Assembly: GCF_003597395.2 (NCBI RefSeq)
Contig: NC_133790.1
Location: 24,875,955-24,939,954 of the forward strand
Direction: 5' to 3'
Origin: Chelonoidis abingdonii
Taxonomy: Eukaryota > Chordata > Testudines > Testudinidae
Length of the DNA: 64,000 bases
Positions 23,834 to 36,514 of the stretch are shown here, piece by piece. How positions within the stretch are numbered: position 1 is the first letter of the stretch; each line of letters starts with the position of its first letter. The notes under the pieces were generated by a model. The model saw nothing but the letters and a program-made list of their open reading frames with translations. It was not told the DNA's origin and searched no databases. Both the position numbers and the translations under genes were made by a program.

Positions 23834-24905
23834 CATAGTTTCATAGATTCCAAGACCACGAGCAACCACTGTGGTTCTCTAGTCCAACCTCCTGTATGGC
23901 ACAGGCCAGAGAACTTTCCTAAAATAATTCCTAGAGCAGATGGTTTATAAAAACAACCCGTCGTGATGTAAAAATGGTCAATGTGGGGGATTCTCCATCA
24001 TCACTTGGTAAGTTGTTCCAATGGTTGTTAAAAATGTGCCCCTTATTTCCAGTCTGAATTTGGGTAGCTTCAACATCCAGCCATTGGATCGTGTTATGCC
24101 TTTCTCCACTGGATTGAAAAGTCCATTGTTAAATATTTGTTCCCCCGTGTGGGTACTTATAGACATAAACTTCTCTTTGTAAAGCGAAATAGATCGAGCT
24201 CCTTGAGTCTATCACTATATGGCAGGTCTTGTAATGCTTCAGTCATTCACATGGCTCTTCTCTGAACCCTCTCCAATTTATCAACACCCCTCTTGAATGA
24301 TGGGCATCAGAACTGGACTAGTATTTCAGCAGCGGTCTTACCAGTGCAAAATACAAATGTAAAATAACCTCTCTGCTCTGACTCAAGATTTCCGTTTGTA
24401 CACACCAGAATTACACTAGCTCTCATGGCCACAACATCACGATGGGAGCTCATGTTCAGCTCATTATCCATCATGAACCCCAAATCTTTTTCAGTCACTG
24501 CTTCCTGGGATAGAGTCACCCCGTTGGCCTGCATTCTGTGTTCTTAGAAGTATACATTTATATTTAGCCATATTAAAATGTATATTGTTTGCTTGTGTGC
24601 AGTTTACCAAGCGATCCAGATGGCTATGATCAGTGACGTTTCCTCTTCATTAATTGCCACTCCCCCAATTTCTGTGTCATCTGAAAACTTTATCATTGAT
24701 GATTTTGTTATCTTCCAGGTCATTTATAAAAGTGTTAAATAGCATAGGACCAAAAATGATCCCTGCGGGACCTCACTGGAAACACACCAGATTGATGATG
24801 ATTCCCCATTTACAGTTACATTTTGAAATCTACCAGTTTTTAATCTGTTTAGTGTGTACCATGTCAAGTTTATACCATTCTAGTTTTTAATCAAAATATC
24901 CTGTC
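23834..24905 (-). mobile_element. CR1 LINE, old copy of about 1.1 kb
   Basis: The reversed CR1 tail TTCATAGTTTCATAGATTCC starts it. It continues with CR1 coding-region relics: minus-strand frames with KDLGFMMDNELNMSS (24307-24534) match the end of the CR1 reverse-transcriptase ORF. Several stops and shifts break the frame. Antisense to KSR2. Confidence 0.85.
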
Positions 24906-25049
24906 CCTGTGCCTTAGCCACAAACTGCAGGGAGAAGGCGTTTATGGTTCCCACGTCCATCCAGTGTTTGACAAGTCTACTGGAACTGTCAACGCAGGTG
25001 CGATGCTGATTTCCTGTGAGGTGGCTGCATTTCCATTTGAAACAGAGCC

Positions 25050-25895
25050 TGTCATAAACAGATAGCTAAGGGTTAATGTCTCTTTCACCTGGAAAGGGGT
25101 AACAAACAACACCTGACCAGAGGACCAATCAGGAAACAAGATACTTTCAAATCTCAAGGGAGGGAAGCCTTTGTTTGTGGTTTTTGGGTTTGGTTTTGTT
25201 CTCTCTGGGTCCTGGACAGGACTAGAGGTGGCAGCCAGTTTTGGCAATCTCTGCTCACAGTCTCTTATCTATTCAGAATAGTGAGTAAGTAAAAGATGGT
25301 TACAGTCTTTTAAAATTGTTTTCTTATTTCCAGATGTGTATTTGCTGAAGTATCTTAATTGTATTTGCTGAGAAAGCTTTCTTTGTTGTCTATAAGCTGA
25401 AAAACCCTGTAATATTTACCATTAGATTACAGAGATAACTTTTACTTTTTCTTTTCTTTTTATGAAAAGTTTGCTTTTAAGACCTGTTGATTGTTCCACA
25501 GTTGAGGCTCAAGGGAATTGAGTCTGTACCACAGGGAATTTGTGGGAGGAGGGAATCCTTTGTCTAGATTCACGGAGCTTGCACTATATTGCCGGGTGAG
25601 GTGGAAAGCCTCTGGTTAAGATTCAAGGAGTTTGGATCACAGTACTTCCAGGGTAACCGGGGGGGCGGGAAGCCTGGATAGGCACTACAAGGGAGGTTAC
25701 TTTCCTTGCGTTAAGACCAGGGGTCTGGATCTTGGGGTCCCCAGGGAAGGTTTGGGGAGACCAGAGTTATCGGGCACTCAAAGTCCTGATTGGTGACAGC
25801 GTATCAGATCTAGCTGGTAATTAAACTTAGGGGAATTCATGCTAGTACCCATATTTTTGGATGTAAGGTTCAGATTTGGGAATAATACTATGACA
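25050..25895 (+). mobile_element. Solo LTR A with 5-bp duplication
   Basis: The 846-bp element begins TGTCATAAACAG and ends ATACTATGACA. It is flanked by GAGCC at 25045-25049 and GAGCC at 25896-25900. No retroviral genes are adjacent. It is the same family as the opposed LTR at 25922-26734. Confidence 0.93.
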
Positions 25896-25921
25896 GAGCC
25901 CTAGCAACTCATTTCACCTAC

Positions 25922-26734
25922 TGTCATAAGGTATATTTCCAAATCTGAACCTTAGCGTCCAAATTGGGTACCTGCATGAAACCTCTAAGCTTAATTACCA
26001 GCTTAGATCTGATAGCCTGCCACCACCAAAAAATATAGTGTTTTGGGGCACTCTGACCTCCCAACCTCCCGGGGACCCACGAACCCAAACCCTTGGATTC
26101 TTAAAACAAGGAGAAATAAACCATCCCCTCCCCCCGACTTTCCCTGAGAGAGACAGTATTCCTGGCACAAGAGAAATTAGCCTTCTCTCCCCCTTCCTCC
26201 TCCCCACCAGTCCTGGTGTTTACACCACTCTCCGGGATAAAACAAGGAAACAAGGACAGATCAATCAGGTTCTCTAAAAGAAATCTTTAATAAAGAAAGG
26301 AAAAAGTAAAGAATTATCTCTGTAACTTCAAGATGTAAATATTACAGGGTCCTATAGTTTACAGACAAAGGAAGAAACCCTTCCTCCAGTACCAATACAA
26401 ATCAAAATATTCCCAGCAACTACACATATAAAAGTTAACCAGCCAGATCCACATGTGCAAATAGAGTAAAACAAACAATTAAAAAGCCTAAATCGCCTGT
26501 TCTACTTACTATTTGAACAGAACTTTAGAGAGCCTGTAGTAATGTCTGGTCCCTCTCATACCGCCAAGAAAAGACACACACCCAGAACAAAGGACCCACA
26601 CCCAAAACTTCCCTCCACACAGGGTTGAAAGTTTCTTGTCTCCTGATTGGTCCTCTGGTCAGGTGTTTAGTTCCCTGTTTGTTAACCCTTTACAGGTGAA
26701 GGAGACATTAACCCTTAGCTATCTGTTTATGACA
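25922..26734 (-). mobile_element. Solo LTR B, opposite orientation, with 5-bp duplication
   Basis: The 813-bp element begins TGTCATAAGG and ends CTGTTTATGACA, the reverse complement of LTR A's start. It is flanked by CCTAC at 25917-25921 and CCTAC at 26735-26739. An ATTAAA-type polyadenylation hexamer lies on the minus strand near 26286-26291. Only 26 bp separate it from LTR A. Confidence 0.93.
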
Positions 26735-26739
26735 CCTAC

Positions 26740-27297
26740 TTCACGGAATAGCTCTCTGGTTGTGATGACCGTACACTGCTGCTCCATACTAGTCAATGTG
26801 GAGACCTAAAGGTGAAAGGTTGTGTAGGCCACAACCATCCCCATTACCTCCGTAATCCATGGTGCATTTTAAAGGTGAGCCAGGTACTGTATTGTGGGTG
26901 TGGTTCCATCTGATCGTACTGCCACTGAACTCAATGATTAAGCTCCCATCAACTACAGTGATGCAGGATTGGGTCCCTCTTGCATGTCCCCCTGCAGTAT
27001 TTTCAGGTCTGTATAAATAAGTGAGCTGTGTAAGTGGAACAGTTGACAGCTACCCTGAGGGATGTAGAATTTATCAGCACTGGAAAGGGTCACTCTTCAC
27101 CCCGTGTTGTGGCATTTCTGAGGAATCTGGTCACCCCGATTTCACAGAGATACATTCCATCTCTGCGGTAGTTATAACACTGTGTACAGCACAATAGATA
27201 ACAACGTCAGATGGATGGTCCCTAAGCTCTGTTTCCTTATGGCAGCTCCTCGGGGCAGAAAAGGGCCAAGGATGTGATTTTATACTGGGGCCTGAAC
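26740..27297. other. No recognised gene or repeat
   Basis: About 560 bp; nothing definite. Confidence 0.45.
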
Positions 27298-27305
27298 CCC
27301 TCTCC

Positions 27306-27568
27306 CAGCGGTGGCTCCAGGCACCAGCCCTCCAAGCATGTGCCTGCGGTGGCAAGCCACGGGGGGCGTCCTGCCGGTCCCTGTGGGGGCGGCAGTCAGG
27401 CAGCTTTCGGCGGCTTGCCTGCAGGAGGTCTGCTGGTCCCGCGGATTTGGCAGCAATTCAGCGGCGGGTACGCCAAAGTTGCAGGACCTGCAGACCTCCT
27501 GCAGGCAAGCCACCAAAGGCAGCCTGCCTGCCATGCTTGGGGCAGCAAAAAAGCTAGAGCCACCCCTG
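27306..27568. mobile_element. Nonautonomous hAT element with 8-bp duplication
   Basis: Ends CAGCGGTGGCTCCAGG and AGCTAGAGCCACCCCTG form an inverted repeat. Flanks are CCCTCTCC (27298-27305) and CCCCCTCC (27569-27576), 7 of 8 identical. The interior is itself palindromic (GCTTGCCTGCAGGAGGTCTG and CAGACCTCCTGCAGGCAAGC). Confidence 0.88.
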
Positions 27569-27712
27569 CCCCCTCCCTAAATTATGAAATGAACAAAAAA
27601 ATCAAATCCTAACACCCCGTCCCTCCTCCGCAACCAACCAAACCTCTCACCTGCCTTCTCTCCCTGCTTAGGTCACTGATCTTTATTTATTTTTCAGTTT
27701 TACAGGAAGCTC

Positions 27713-27738
27713 TCTTTCCTTTCCTTTCCTTTCCTTTC
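27713..27738. repeat. (TTTCC)n microsatellite
   Basis: About five units of CTTTC. Confidence 0.9.
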
Positions 27739-27990
27739 GGCATAGTGCTGCCATTTTTAAAACTGCAATCGCTTGATGTACCGAAATCGGGGGAGGTGGG
27801 GGGGAAAGGGGGAGGGTCATGGAGGGGGATTTAAAGAGAACTTTTGAAAACTCCCTGAGCAATTCAGAAAACTCAGTTCCCCCACAAACCATGGCCTTTG
27901 GCAAAGGTCTGAGTAAACACACACCTGTCTGCTTTCAGTGTGGCCTGTAATTCAGATTGTTTCAGGCTAATGATGTAGTACAGGAAGTCA

Positions 27991-28020
27991 CCTCTCTCTC
28001 TCTCTCTCTCACTCTCACTC
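27991..28020. repeat. (CT)n microsatellite
   Basis: About ten CT units, then CACTCTCACTC. Confidence 0.95.
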
Positions 28021-30574
28021 TACTCTAGCCATTTTATCGCAATATACCAGTTAGGAATTAAATACTTTCTTGTCGCTTTTAACAAATTCCAGGTCATTCC
28101 ATCCTGGATTCATTTATAGCATCTTTCTCCCTCAGTCGTACCCACAGATCTGCTCTTTAGTGTTGCGGTAAAATAATAATAATGAATAAATGCTCAGTAA
28201 ATATCAAAAGTGTTTAAATGTCAGTTATACTCTATATAACTCCGTGGGACTCCCTTTTTTTTGTTGCATTGTCTACCTCTTCCCTAGCACAGATCCAGGC
28301 CACTGGTAGTGGCATAGCGGACTTTTTAATTTTAAATGCTTATTAGTATTAATTCTTTTCTCTGTCTCTCTGGGTTTTATACCTATCACCTTGGTACCTG
28401 AACTCCTTCCACATAAAATTAATAGCAATAGCAAAATTGCTAGTGGATTGCATGGAATCTGTGGCACTTGTCTCTTTTTGGGAGGTAAAAGTCTGACTTT
28501 AATTTACTCTCTGTTAGGCTGCTTTGTTTTGGGGTAATTTTTACTTAATTTTTGATAGATTGGGGTTCTGCAGTGGAAGGGGGTGTCAGTGTTGTGAGTG
28601 TCGTCCTTCGGGTGGAAAAAGGTCTTTTCAAAGATGAACATCTTGCCGCGTTTCCTAAGGACATTCAGGCTGGATTCACCTAGCTGTACCTGGCATTTAG
28701 GCTGCATGCAGCCCTGATCTCTATTGCTGTGTGGGTTGTTTTCTCCCCTTTTCGCAGATAGTATTTATTGGCTTGTGCCTCATTAAGTTTCAGTTCAATT
28801 TCGCATACAATATAAAATCTTCGCACTTTAAACTCTGCTGTTGGTCAATCTTTAAACTTTGCAAGTGTTTGTTCTTCTTGTCTGCAGGATGCATAAACTG
28901 TACCGTCAGTCTGTGAAGTGGGGAAATGAAGTAGTAATACCTGTGGTGGGATGGGGGTGGAGTCACCACAGTTTATCTTGGAGACATTTGGAGATGCTCG
29001 GATAGAAGACACCGTAGAAATGCAACGTATTATTAACTAGGCAAATTCCAGCATGGGTAACTACATTCTGTCCCTCTAAATATCTCTTGCAAGTTCTGCT
29101 CTATGGTGGAAAAGTCTTCACTTGTGCTGCCTTGCTCTGGTAAACAGTCCCTGTAATACATCCCGAAAATGGCTGTAAGTCTGGGGTGTGTTAACTAGGG
29201 GGAGGAGTAGATCTGATTCTCCTCTCACCTGCCACAATTATATACCTCTGTATCTCCACTGACTGCAAAGGAATTGTTCCTGATTTACATCAGTGTGAGC
29301 GAGTGAGGATCAGGCTGATATATCAAAAATAATGGAGATTGTGGTAAACAATGTTTCAAAATGTGTCCAATTGCACTGACTTCACTCCAAATCGGAAAAC
29401 TTGAGGGGAAGTGCCCCAGTCCTTCCTCTAAACTGAGCCTCTGCAAGTCACTTTTGCTTTTATCACATTGCTGATGTCTTCAGCCCATGCTGGTGTAACG
29501 CTTATAAAGCAATTTGGGATTTGGTGTGCTTGGCTGAACACTTCTGGAATGCATTTTGAATGGAGAGCACATCAGTAATGATCTGGTTTTAGCAGTGCTA
29601 GGAAGTTTCCTGCTAGCTGGGGAAAGGATGGAGAGCTGAAGGCTGTTAGTAAACATTTGAAATTGCATTCATTTAAATGTTTAGGGGTTGTGGATGGTTA
29701 TTCAGGCTGGCTGCTTGTCACAGCCGGAGCTTCACCACTGAAACCAATGACTTTTAGAGGGTTTTGATTAAGAAAAACTGGATGTTTTTTTGCCCTGGCC
29801 AGCCTGCCACTGAGTAAGACCCCAGCATGAAGTTTGACAAGCTTGGCTCTGCAAGTGCCTGATGTGTGTATATCTCTGTCTACTTCGGCTGTCTCGAAGT
29901 CTGCATGGCCGTCATCTCCAAGGCACCTAATCATGCCTGCCAGTGAGGTCTCTTGTAAAAGGCAGGACATTGATTTCTATTTTTCATAATTTCCTCATGC
30001 CAAACAACTTAATATTTTAAAATATGATTTGCAACAGTCTTTTAAATTAAAATGACGACTTTTGCGTTTGGTGTGACAAGGCAGCACTTTATGGGCCAGT
30101 CCAAGGCTTATTTCACTTTGGTTTAGAGGGGGCCTCATTCCCTCATTAACAGTGTTGTCAAAGGTTAATTGCTTAACTGACCTGAATCTTCTAATTCCAT
30201 GAGAAGGAGTCTCTGCTGTACAGGGTGAGCAAGCGTAGTCTATCTGAGGGCACACTCATTTTATCCCAGCAGTACAGAAAGGCGACAGGTTCTCTGGACA
30301 CTGGCTCAGCCATAGTCCCTTAGAGGTTCTGGAACAAACTCTGCTGGCATTTTACACTGGTGTAAATCTGGAGTTACTCCGGATTTACTCTGGTGTAACT
30401 AAAACCTGAATGTGGCACTGTGTCATTAGTTCCACCCTGTGGATTCTCCCCAGAGTTTCCCCTTGCTCTTTACTTTGAGGGTGCTATCAGTTAGCTGAGT
30501 GTCTTTGCAAAGGTGCTATGGTATATCAGGTACCACAGTGAACAGCAGAGTAAGTTAGGTCCTCAAATGATGTG
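28021..30574. other. No recognised gene; least repetitive stretch of the window
   Basis: About 2.5 kb, AT-rich, without CR1, hAT or LTR signatures that I can recognise. Short pieces at 29275-29320 and 30346-30415 (GGTGTAAATCTGGAGTTACTC) belong to an old amniote repeat. No coding frame stands out. Confidence 0.4.
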
Positions 30575-31687
30575 GGGGAGTTGCCAACTTTCTCCTTGCA
30601 CAAAACCGAACACTCTTGTCCCGTCCCTACCCTGCCCTTCCTCTGAGGCCCCGCCCCTGCTCACTCCATCCCCCTCCCTCTGTCACTCATTCTTTCCCAC
30701 CCTCACTCACTCGTTCATTTTCACTGGGCTGGCTCAGAGGGTTGAGTGCAGGAGAGGGCTCTGGCTCTGGCTGTGGGTGCGGGCTCCAGGGTGGGGCCAT
30801 AAATGAGGGGTTTGGGGTGCAGGAGCATGCTCCAGGCTGAGGCAGTAGGTTGGGATGTGGGAGGTAGTGAGGGCTCTGGCTGGGGGTAGGGCCAGGGATG
30901 AGGGGTTTGGGGTGCAGGAGTGGGCTCCAGGCTGGGGGGTGGAGCAAAGGGGTTCAGAGTATGGGAGGGGGCTCCAGGCTGAGGCACGGGGTTAGGGTGT
31001 GGGAGGGCGTGTGGGCTCTGGGCTGGGGCCAGGGATGAGGGGTTTGAGTTGCAGGAAGGGGCTTTGGCCTGGGGGGTGGAGCCAAGGGGTTCAGGTTGCA
31101 GGAGGGGGCTCCAGGCTGAGGCAGATGGTTGGGGTGTGTAGGGAGGTGACAGCTCCAGCTGGGGGTGCAGGCTCTGGTATGGGGCCAGGCATGAGGGATT
31201 TGGGGTGCAGGAGGGGGCTCTGGGCTGGGGCTGAGGGGTTCAACATGTGGGAGGGTCTCCGGGTGGAGGAGTGGGTTGGGGCACAGGAGGAGGTCAGGGG
31301 TGTAGACTCCAGGCGGCGTTTACTTCAAGCAACTCCTGGAAGCAGCAGCATGTCCCCCCTCTGGCTCTTAACATGGAGATGTGGCCAGGTGGCTTTGCGT
31401 GCTGCCCCATCTGCAGGTGCCGCCCCCACAGCTCCCATTGGCCGCGGTTCCGGCGCTTGTGGCGGGGGCAGTGTGCAGAGCCCCCTCACTGCCCCCACAC
31501 ATAGGATCCAGAGAGGGGACACGCAGTTGCTTCTGGGGGCTGCGCGGAGCCATGACAGGCAGGGAGCCTTAGTCCTGCTGCTCCGCCGACGGACTTTTAA
31601 CAGCCCGGTCAGTGGTGCTGACTGGAGCTGCCAGGGTCCCTTTTCAACCGGGCGTTCTGATAAAAAACCGTACACCTGGCACCCTTA
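30575..31687 (-). mobile_element. GC-rich hAT-like element, reversed copy
   Basis: Starts GGGAGTTGCCAACTTTCT with ACAAAACCGAACACTC and ends AACCGTACACCTGGCACCCT, the reverse of the 15940-17687 element. The 229-codon frame at 30999-31688 and the minus-strand frames are low-complexity. Flanking 8-mers do not clearly match. Confidence 0.75.
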
Positions 31688-33703
31688 ATCAGACAGCCCT
31701 GGCTGCCTTAGCACATACCTCTCTCCTCATGTCTTAACTTGGCAGATGAGATCAGCTAGAGCTTACAACGCCTTTGTGCCACTAGGGACAGGATGCTCTC
31801 AGCAGAAAGTTGTCAACCTTGGAATTTGCGCACGCTCATGTTAACTGATAACGCCCACATTTGTTTATTTCAGGCTCTGTCTGTGGAAGGTCGTTGTGTG
31901 GAGGTTCATCTGTGGTAGGGGTGTTGTTTCATTTGCTGAGCTAACACTGAGTGGCTCGTGCGCTATACCATTGTTTTTATTGTAAAAGATCTTGAAGTTT
32001 GACTGGGTTTTGCATAGAAAAAAAACACGACCAAAAGTTTGCTCAGCTCCCTGTTTCTGTACATCTCTGTAGTGCAGAGTTCCACGTGCAGCCACAAGAA
32101 GTCAGGCACTCGGTGTTCTGGGGCTAGCGAGAGGAAGCAAGAGTTTGTGTGATGCACGAGGCACCTTCTCCTCTGGTATTCATGGGCCTTGAGTTTCTCT
32201 TCACTGGCACATTCAACGGTAGCTCAAATCCACAGGGAGTGCTTGCTGAACACAGTAAAGTTGGATTGTGTTTCACAAGCCTGGATTTTCTGTTAACCAC
32301 CGCAAGTGTTTGATTATAGGCTGAGGATGAGGTGAAGTGAACATTTGGTTATGAATACACACTTCAGGAGTGAATAAGCCAGTGTATCTGAAGAGACATG
32401 TCTGCGCTCCTTTTGTTCATGTTGTGAAGCACAGGCCTCTTCACCCTGATGTACCCTTGTGATGTGGAGGAACATCTACTCGGGGCTGGGTAGCTATCTC
32501 TATCCTGCATTTCAGCCTAGGTCTCCAGAAGTGAAAAGTGAATACATTATCTGTGCACTCTTGAGGCCTCTCTTTGTTTGCTTCATGAATGTTATTTGTG
32601 CTCTGATGGAGGGGGACTATTCGTGTCAGACAAGAAGTAAGAGGAAACAAAATTGTGGAGAGTTGTCATGAAAAGATTCTGCAGGTGGATTGTCAAGTGG
32701 CTCAGGTGCTGTATAATAGTTGTAAACAAGGCTTTGTGTGTTGGTGACTAGCTTCTTCTCCACCAAGAAATCTTGTTGGCTGCAATATTTGCTAGTTTAA
32801 TTCATTTGGAGGAGTTACTCATCAGCCAATGGAAAGCATGAAGAGCTGAATCACCTGGGCTGATGTATAGTTATTTTCCTTGGGGTCCAGTGAGCTTTTG
32901 CGGCAGCATCTCCCACTCCGACATTGCATGGTACTTTACCTTGTGTGGGTACCTTCTAGTGCCAGGCTTGACTTGCACCTGATTTCTGCTGTCTGATTTA
33001 ATATGGACCTAACGTCTAATGTAATGGGCCCAATGAGTTTGTAATCTATCATGCACTTCTAAACGATTGAAGTGATGAGATCTTGTCTTAATAGGGACTG
33101 CAAGAAGTCTGTATTCCCAAGGTTCTCTCTGCAGTTCAGAAGTGCTTGAAATATGTTTTTTTAAAACTTCATTCCCCTGCAGCTGATCACAACTCACATT
33201 GGGGCTGAGACCAGATCCAGTTCTACACAATCTCTTCATTTTGTTTATGGTGATGGTTCATTACTTATTTCACTTCCTTACCAAGTTTCTGTTGTGGTCA
33301 GTTTTCTTTGGGGGATAATATGAATTACATCAAGAAGGAATGGTTGGAAGTATAGCTACCATACTTAAGGTGTGCTAAGATTGCAGAACACAGCAGGAAG
33401 CATGTTGCGTAGTAGATCATGTTATCCTGGTTTCTTGACTAGATCTGTATAAAAGACTCCGTATCAAAAAGGTGTCAGGGCCAGCTTTTTAGAATGTGGC
33501 TTATGTTTTGCACCCTCAATTTCAGTTGCAAATAACTCATGGCACAAATTTTCACCAGCATTTATTTTCAGGTGCAATTTAGATCACTCACTTTCCAAAC
33601 TACAAAGATAACCGTGTTTAAACGTGATTGTAACCAAACTATTTTAGAGCATCATTTAATTTTCTTTGTTCAGACCGAACAAAACATGTTTAAAATTATG
33701 TTA
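31688..33703. other. No recognised gene or repeat
   Basis: About 2 kb; nothing definite on either strand. Confidence 0.45.
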
Positions 33704-34092
33704 GGGCTGGTCTACACTTATATACTGTTTTGACTAGGAGTCTGGGTGGTTGTTTTTTTTTAACCAAAATAGTTATACTGGTAGAAGTCCCAGTGTGGAC
33801 ACAATGACACTGGTATAAAGGTGCCGGATGCTGGTCTTGCTTATTCCCCTTCCTGCATGCAGCAAGTTCATAGAATCGTAGAACTGGAAGGCACTTTGAG
33901 AAGTCATCTAGTCCAGTCCCCTGCACTCATGGCAGGATTAAGTATTATCTAGATCACCCCTGAAAGGTGTTTGTCTATACTGGTTATACAGGTATACTGG
34001 TATAAGCACATTTATAATGATTAACTGTGTCCACGCTAGGGGGCTATTCCCTATTGCTGGAGCAGTACAACTTTTAAACATAGACAAGCTCT
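33704..34092. mobile_element. MITE split by a CR1 insertion
   Basis: GGGCTGGTCTACACTTATA at the left and AACATAGACAAGCTCT at the right are the element's ends. Inside are paired TAGTTATACTGG / GGTATACTGGTATAAG motifs. A CR1 piece occupies 33866-33970. Confidence 0.6.
33866..33970 (-). mobile_element. CR1 LINE 3' fragment
   Basis: TTCATAGAATCGTAGAACTG, AAGTCATCTAGTCCAGTCCC and AGATCACCCCTGAAAGGTG are the reversed CR1 3' end. Very short, inside the MITE, antisense to KSR2. Confidence 0.8.
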
Positions 34093-35769
34093 TAGATAAC
34101 CACATGTAACCTGGTTATCTATATGGGTTCTCTAATCTGTTATAACCTGCCATTTTTTCCTAGCCATACAAACACAACATGGTTTGGCCATATCCATCGT
34201 TCACTGTTCTGTTTAAACCTGTTTGGTTTTGTAGTGTAAATGGGTTGTAGTTCAATAAATAGTCGGTCAGTGGGTGCAGGTGTGTAAGCGACTACAAAGG
34301 CTGGTGCAAATACAGAGGCTGGGTAGATCTGGAAATCTGCTACAAAAGTGTTTTCCTGGTTTAGTTATATGTGGAGTCACCATGGGAAATCTCTAGGGAG
34401 CCTACAAGGCAGACTGGCTTGGCCTAAGAGAAGGTTGATGTGTGCCACGTTATAGGAAACAAGCCAATGGATATTAAGTGAACTGGGTTAAATGCCACTA
34501 CATTGATACAACTAAAAGCATTTGACTTTTGACCAAGCCCAATTGGAATGTGAGTCTCTAGCAGGGAAGACTAATGCACTCCAGAGGTGATGGGAATTGG
34601 CGTGTGCATTAATTCGCTCTGCTGGCTGGAGTGACATTAATGAAGGGATGCATTCGTTTTCATTCCGTCAAGGAGCATTTCACAACTGTTCCTTTGTTCT
34701 CTTTTAATGTGCCTAAGTTTCCCTCTCCTTTAGTCTGTTGTATTCCCTGGTGGCTGACACGTCAGACACGGGATCATCACTAGGGCTTCTGAATAGAAAC
34801 ACACATTTCCCATCTGCACCAGGGGGCTTTTAGACAATGTGGTTTCTATAACAACTTGATGCAGTGCTTTCTAGGGTATTCATTTCTTTCTTGTTGTATG
34901 AGGGCCAAGACAGCAGATTAGCAGAAGCTTTGTGACTGATTCTCTTCTCACTGATGCTGGTGTAATCCCAGCAAAGTTACACTTCAGCACACCGATGTGA
35001 GTAGCATCAGAATCAGGCCTAACGTGTTTCCATAACCTGACTGGGATTACAAAGAAACCCCAGGAATATGGGTACCCAACTCTCACTGCAATTCAGTCGG
35101 AGCTGGTCATTTAACTCCCTTTGGAAACCCCAGCCCTGGTCATCGTATATTCTCGTTCAGATGTAGTCGTCTGTAACAGCCATTAACGTGGCAAACGCAG
35201 TGAGTTCAGGATGGATTCTAATTTGCACTCAATGTGGGAGTTCAACCTCTGTGTTTTTCTATGAAATATACAATGTATTGCCCAAAGCATTCACCCTCTA
35301 AACGCTGAGTAAGACTTAGATATTCTGAGGAGTTCAAGCAAAGCTTAAGCTCTGATCAACTTAAAAACTGGCCTTCAGATAATTTCACATTCAGAGTTGC
35401 ATGATTCTGGGGGAGTTGACAACTGTAGAAAGTCAATAATCTGTGCACAGTGAGCAGGGCGCTTCTTCGCTCTTTGGTTAAGATCGCATTGCTTGCCCAT
35501 TGTGCCTGCTCTCTTCCATGCTAATTCTTCAGTGCTCTGTTTTAGTCTGTCTATGTTTTTATGTGAGCACTTGCCCCTGTGATACCTGAGACCTCCCATG
35601 AGGAGTAAACACAAATTTATCAGCTGGGACCTCTTCACTTCCCCAACATAAAGCCCAGGAAAATGCTCAGTGTTTTCTCTTGCACTTCATTGTATTTTAA
35701 TTATAAACGTTGGACAATCAAACTCAGAGTTTGATGCTCCTGATCGCCTGGGAATGGAATTTTGTGTAA
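34093..35769. other. No recognised gene; possible CTCF site at 34815-34830
   Basis: About 1.7 kb. 34935-35025 resembles the amniote GGTGTAAT-type repeat. No coding signal. Confidence 0.4.
34815..34830 (+). promoter_or_regulatory. CTCF-like motif
   Basis: TGCACCAGGGGGCTTT matches the CTCF core CCASYAGRKGGC except the first base. The bases after the core fit less well. Sequence match only. Confidence 0.3.
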
Positions 35770-35777
35770 ATGATCAG

Positions 35778-36300
35778 TAAGGCTAAGTTTTGATCACGGA
35801 TATTTTTAGTGAAAGTCAGGGACAGGTCACAGGCAATAAACAGAAATTCACTGCAGCCCATGACCTGCCCCTGACTTTCACTAAAAATATCCCTGACAAA
35901 AGGGAGAGGCAGGGTCAGCACCCACTGCTGCTGGGGCTCCCGGGTCCCCCCACTGCTGCAGTGTGTGGGAGCTCCAGGGTCCTCCTGCCCGCGGGGCTGG
36001 ACTGCTGCGGGGACCCCTCACCCCCAGGAAGTGGCAGGTGCAGGAAGTCCCGCCACCAATTGCTGTGGTTGGGTAGCTGCAGGGGGTCCATCACCAGCCC
36101 TCTACAGCTGGGCAGCTGCAGAGTCCGCCTGCCACCTGCCATGGCTGGGCAGCTGTGGGGTCCCCCCACAAGGGTAGGGGCTGGGAGCTGCAGGGGCAGG
36201 ACTGTGTGGGAGCTCCAGCCCCATGCAGAAAATGTCACAGACATCAATGGAAGTCACGGATTCTGACTTCCACGACCTCTGTAACATAATCCTAGCCTTA
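35778..36300. mobile_element. hAT element with 8-bp duplication and internal hairpin
   Basis: Starts TAAGGCTAAG and ends CCTAGCCTTA. Flanks are ATGATCAG (35770-35777) and ATTATCAG (36301-36308), 7 of 8 identical. Next to the left end is a 31-bp stem (35798-35828 with 35862-35892). The GC-rich centre carries CCCCCACTGCTGCAG-type imperfect repeats. Confidence 0.85.
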
Positions 36301-36514
36301 ATTATCAGTGTAAATGGGAAAGATTATGCCAAAAAGAAGGTGGGAAACTATTTAAGATGGGGTGTGGTGGGTTTTTTGTTTTGTTTTGTTTTTTGCTGTT
36401 GTATAGCTTCCAAAATGGTCAAACCCAGCATCCATATCTGAAGATCTGGCCATCCCATTGGCAGTGGGACTGGTGTAATTCTGTTACACAAGGGGGCTGA
36501 GGGGACTATGCAGT

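Noticed and set aside
30999..31688. 229-codon plus-strand open frame, the longest in the window
   Set aside because: It lies wholly in a GC-rich hAT-like element. Low complexity, no domain, and related copies at 3.6 and 15.9 kb lack the frame.
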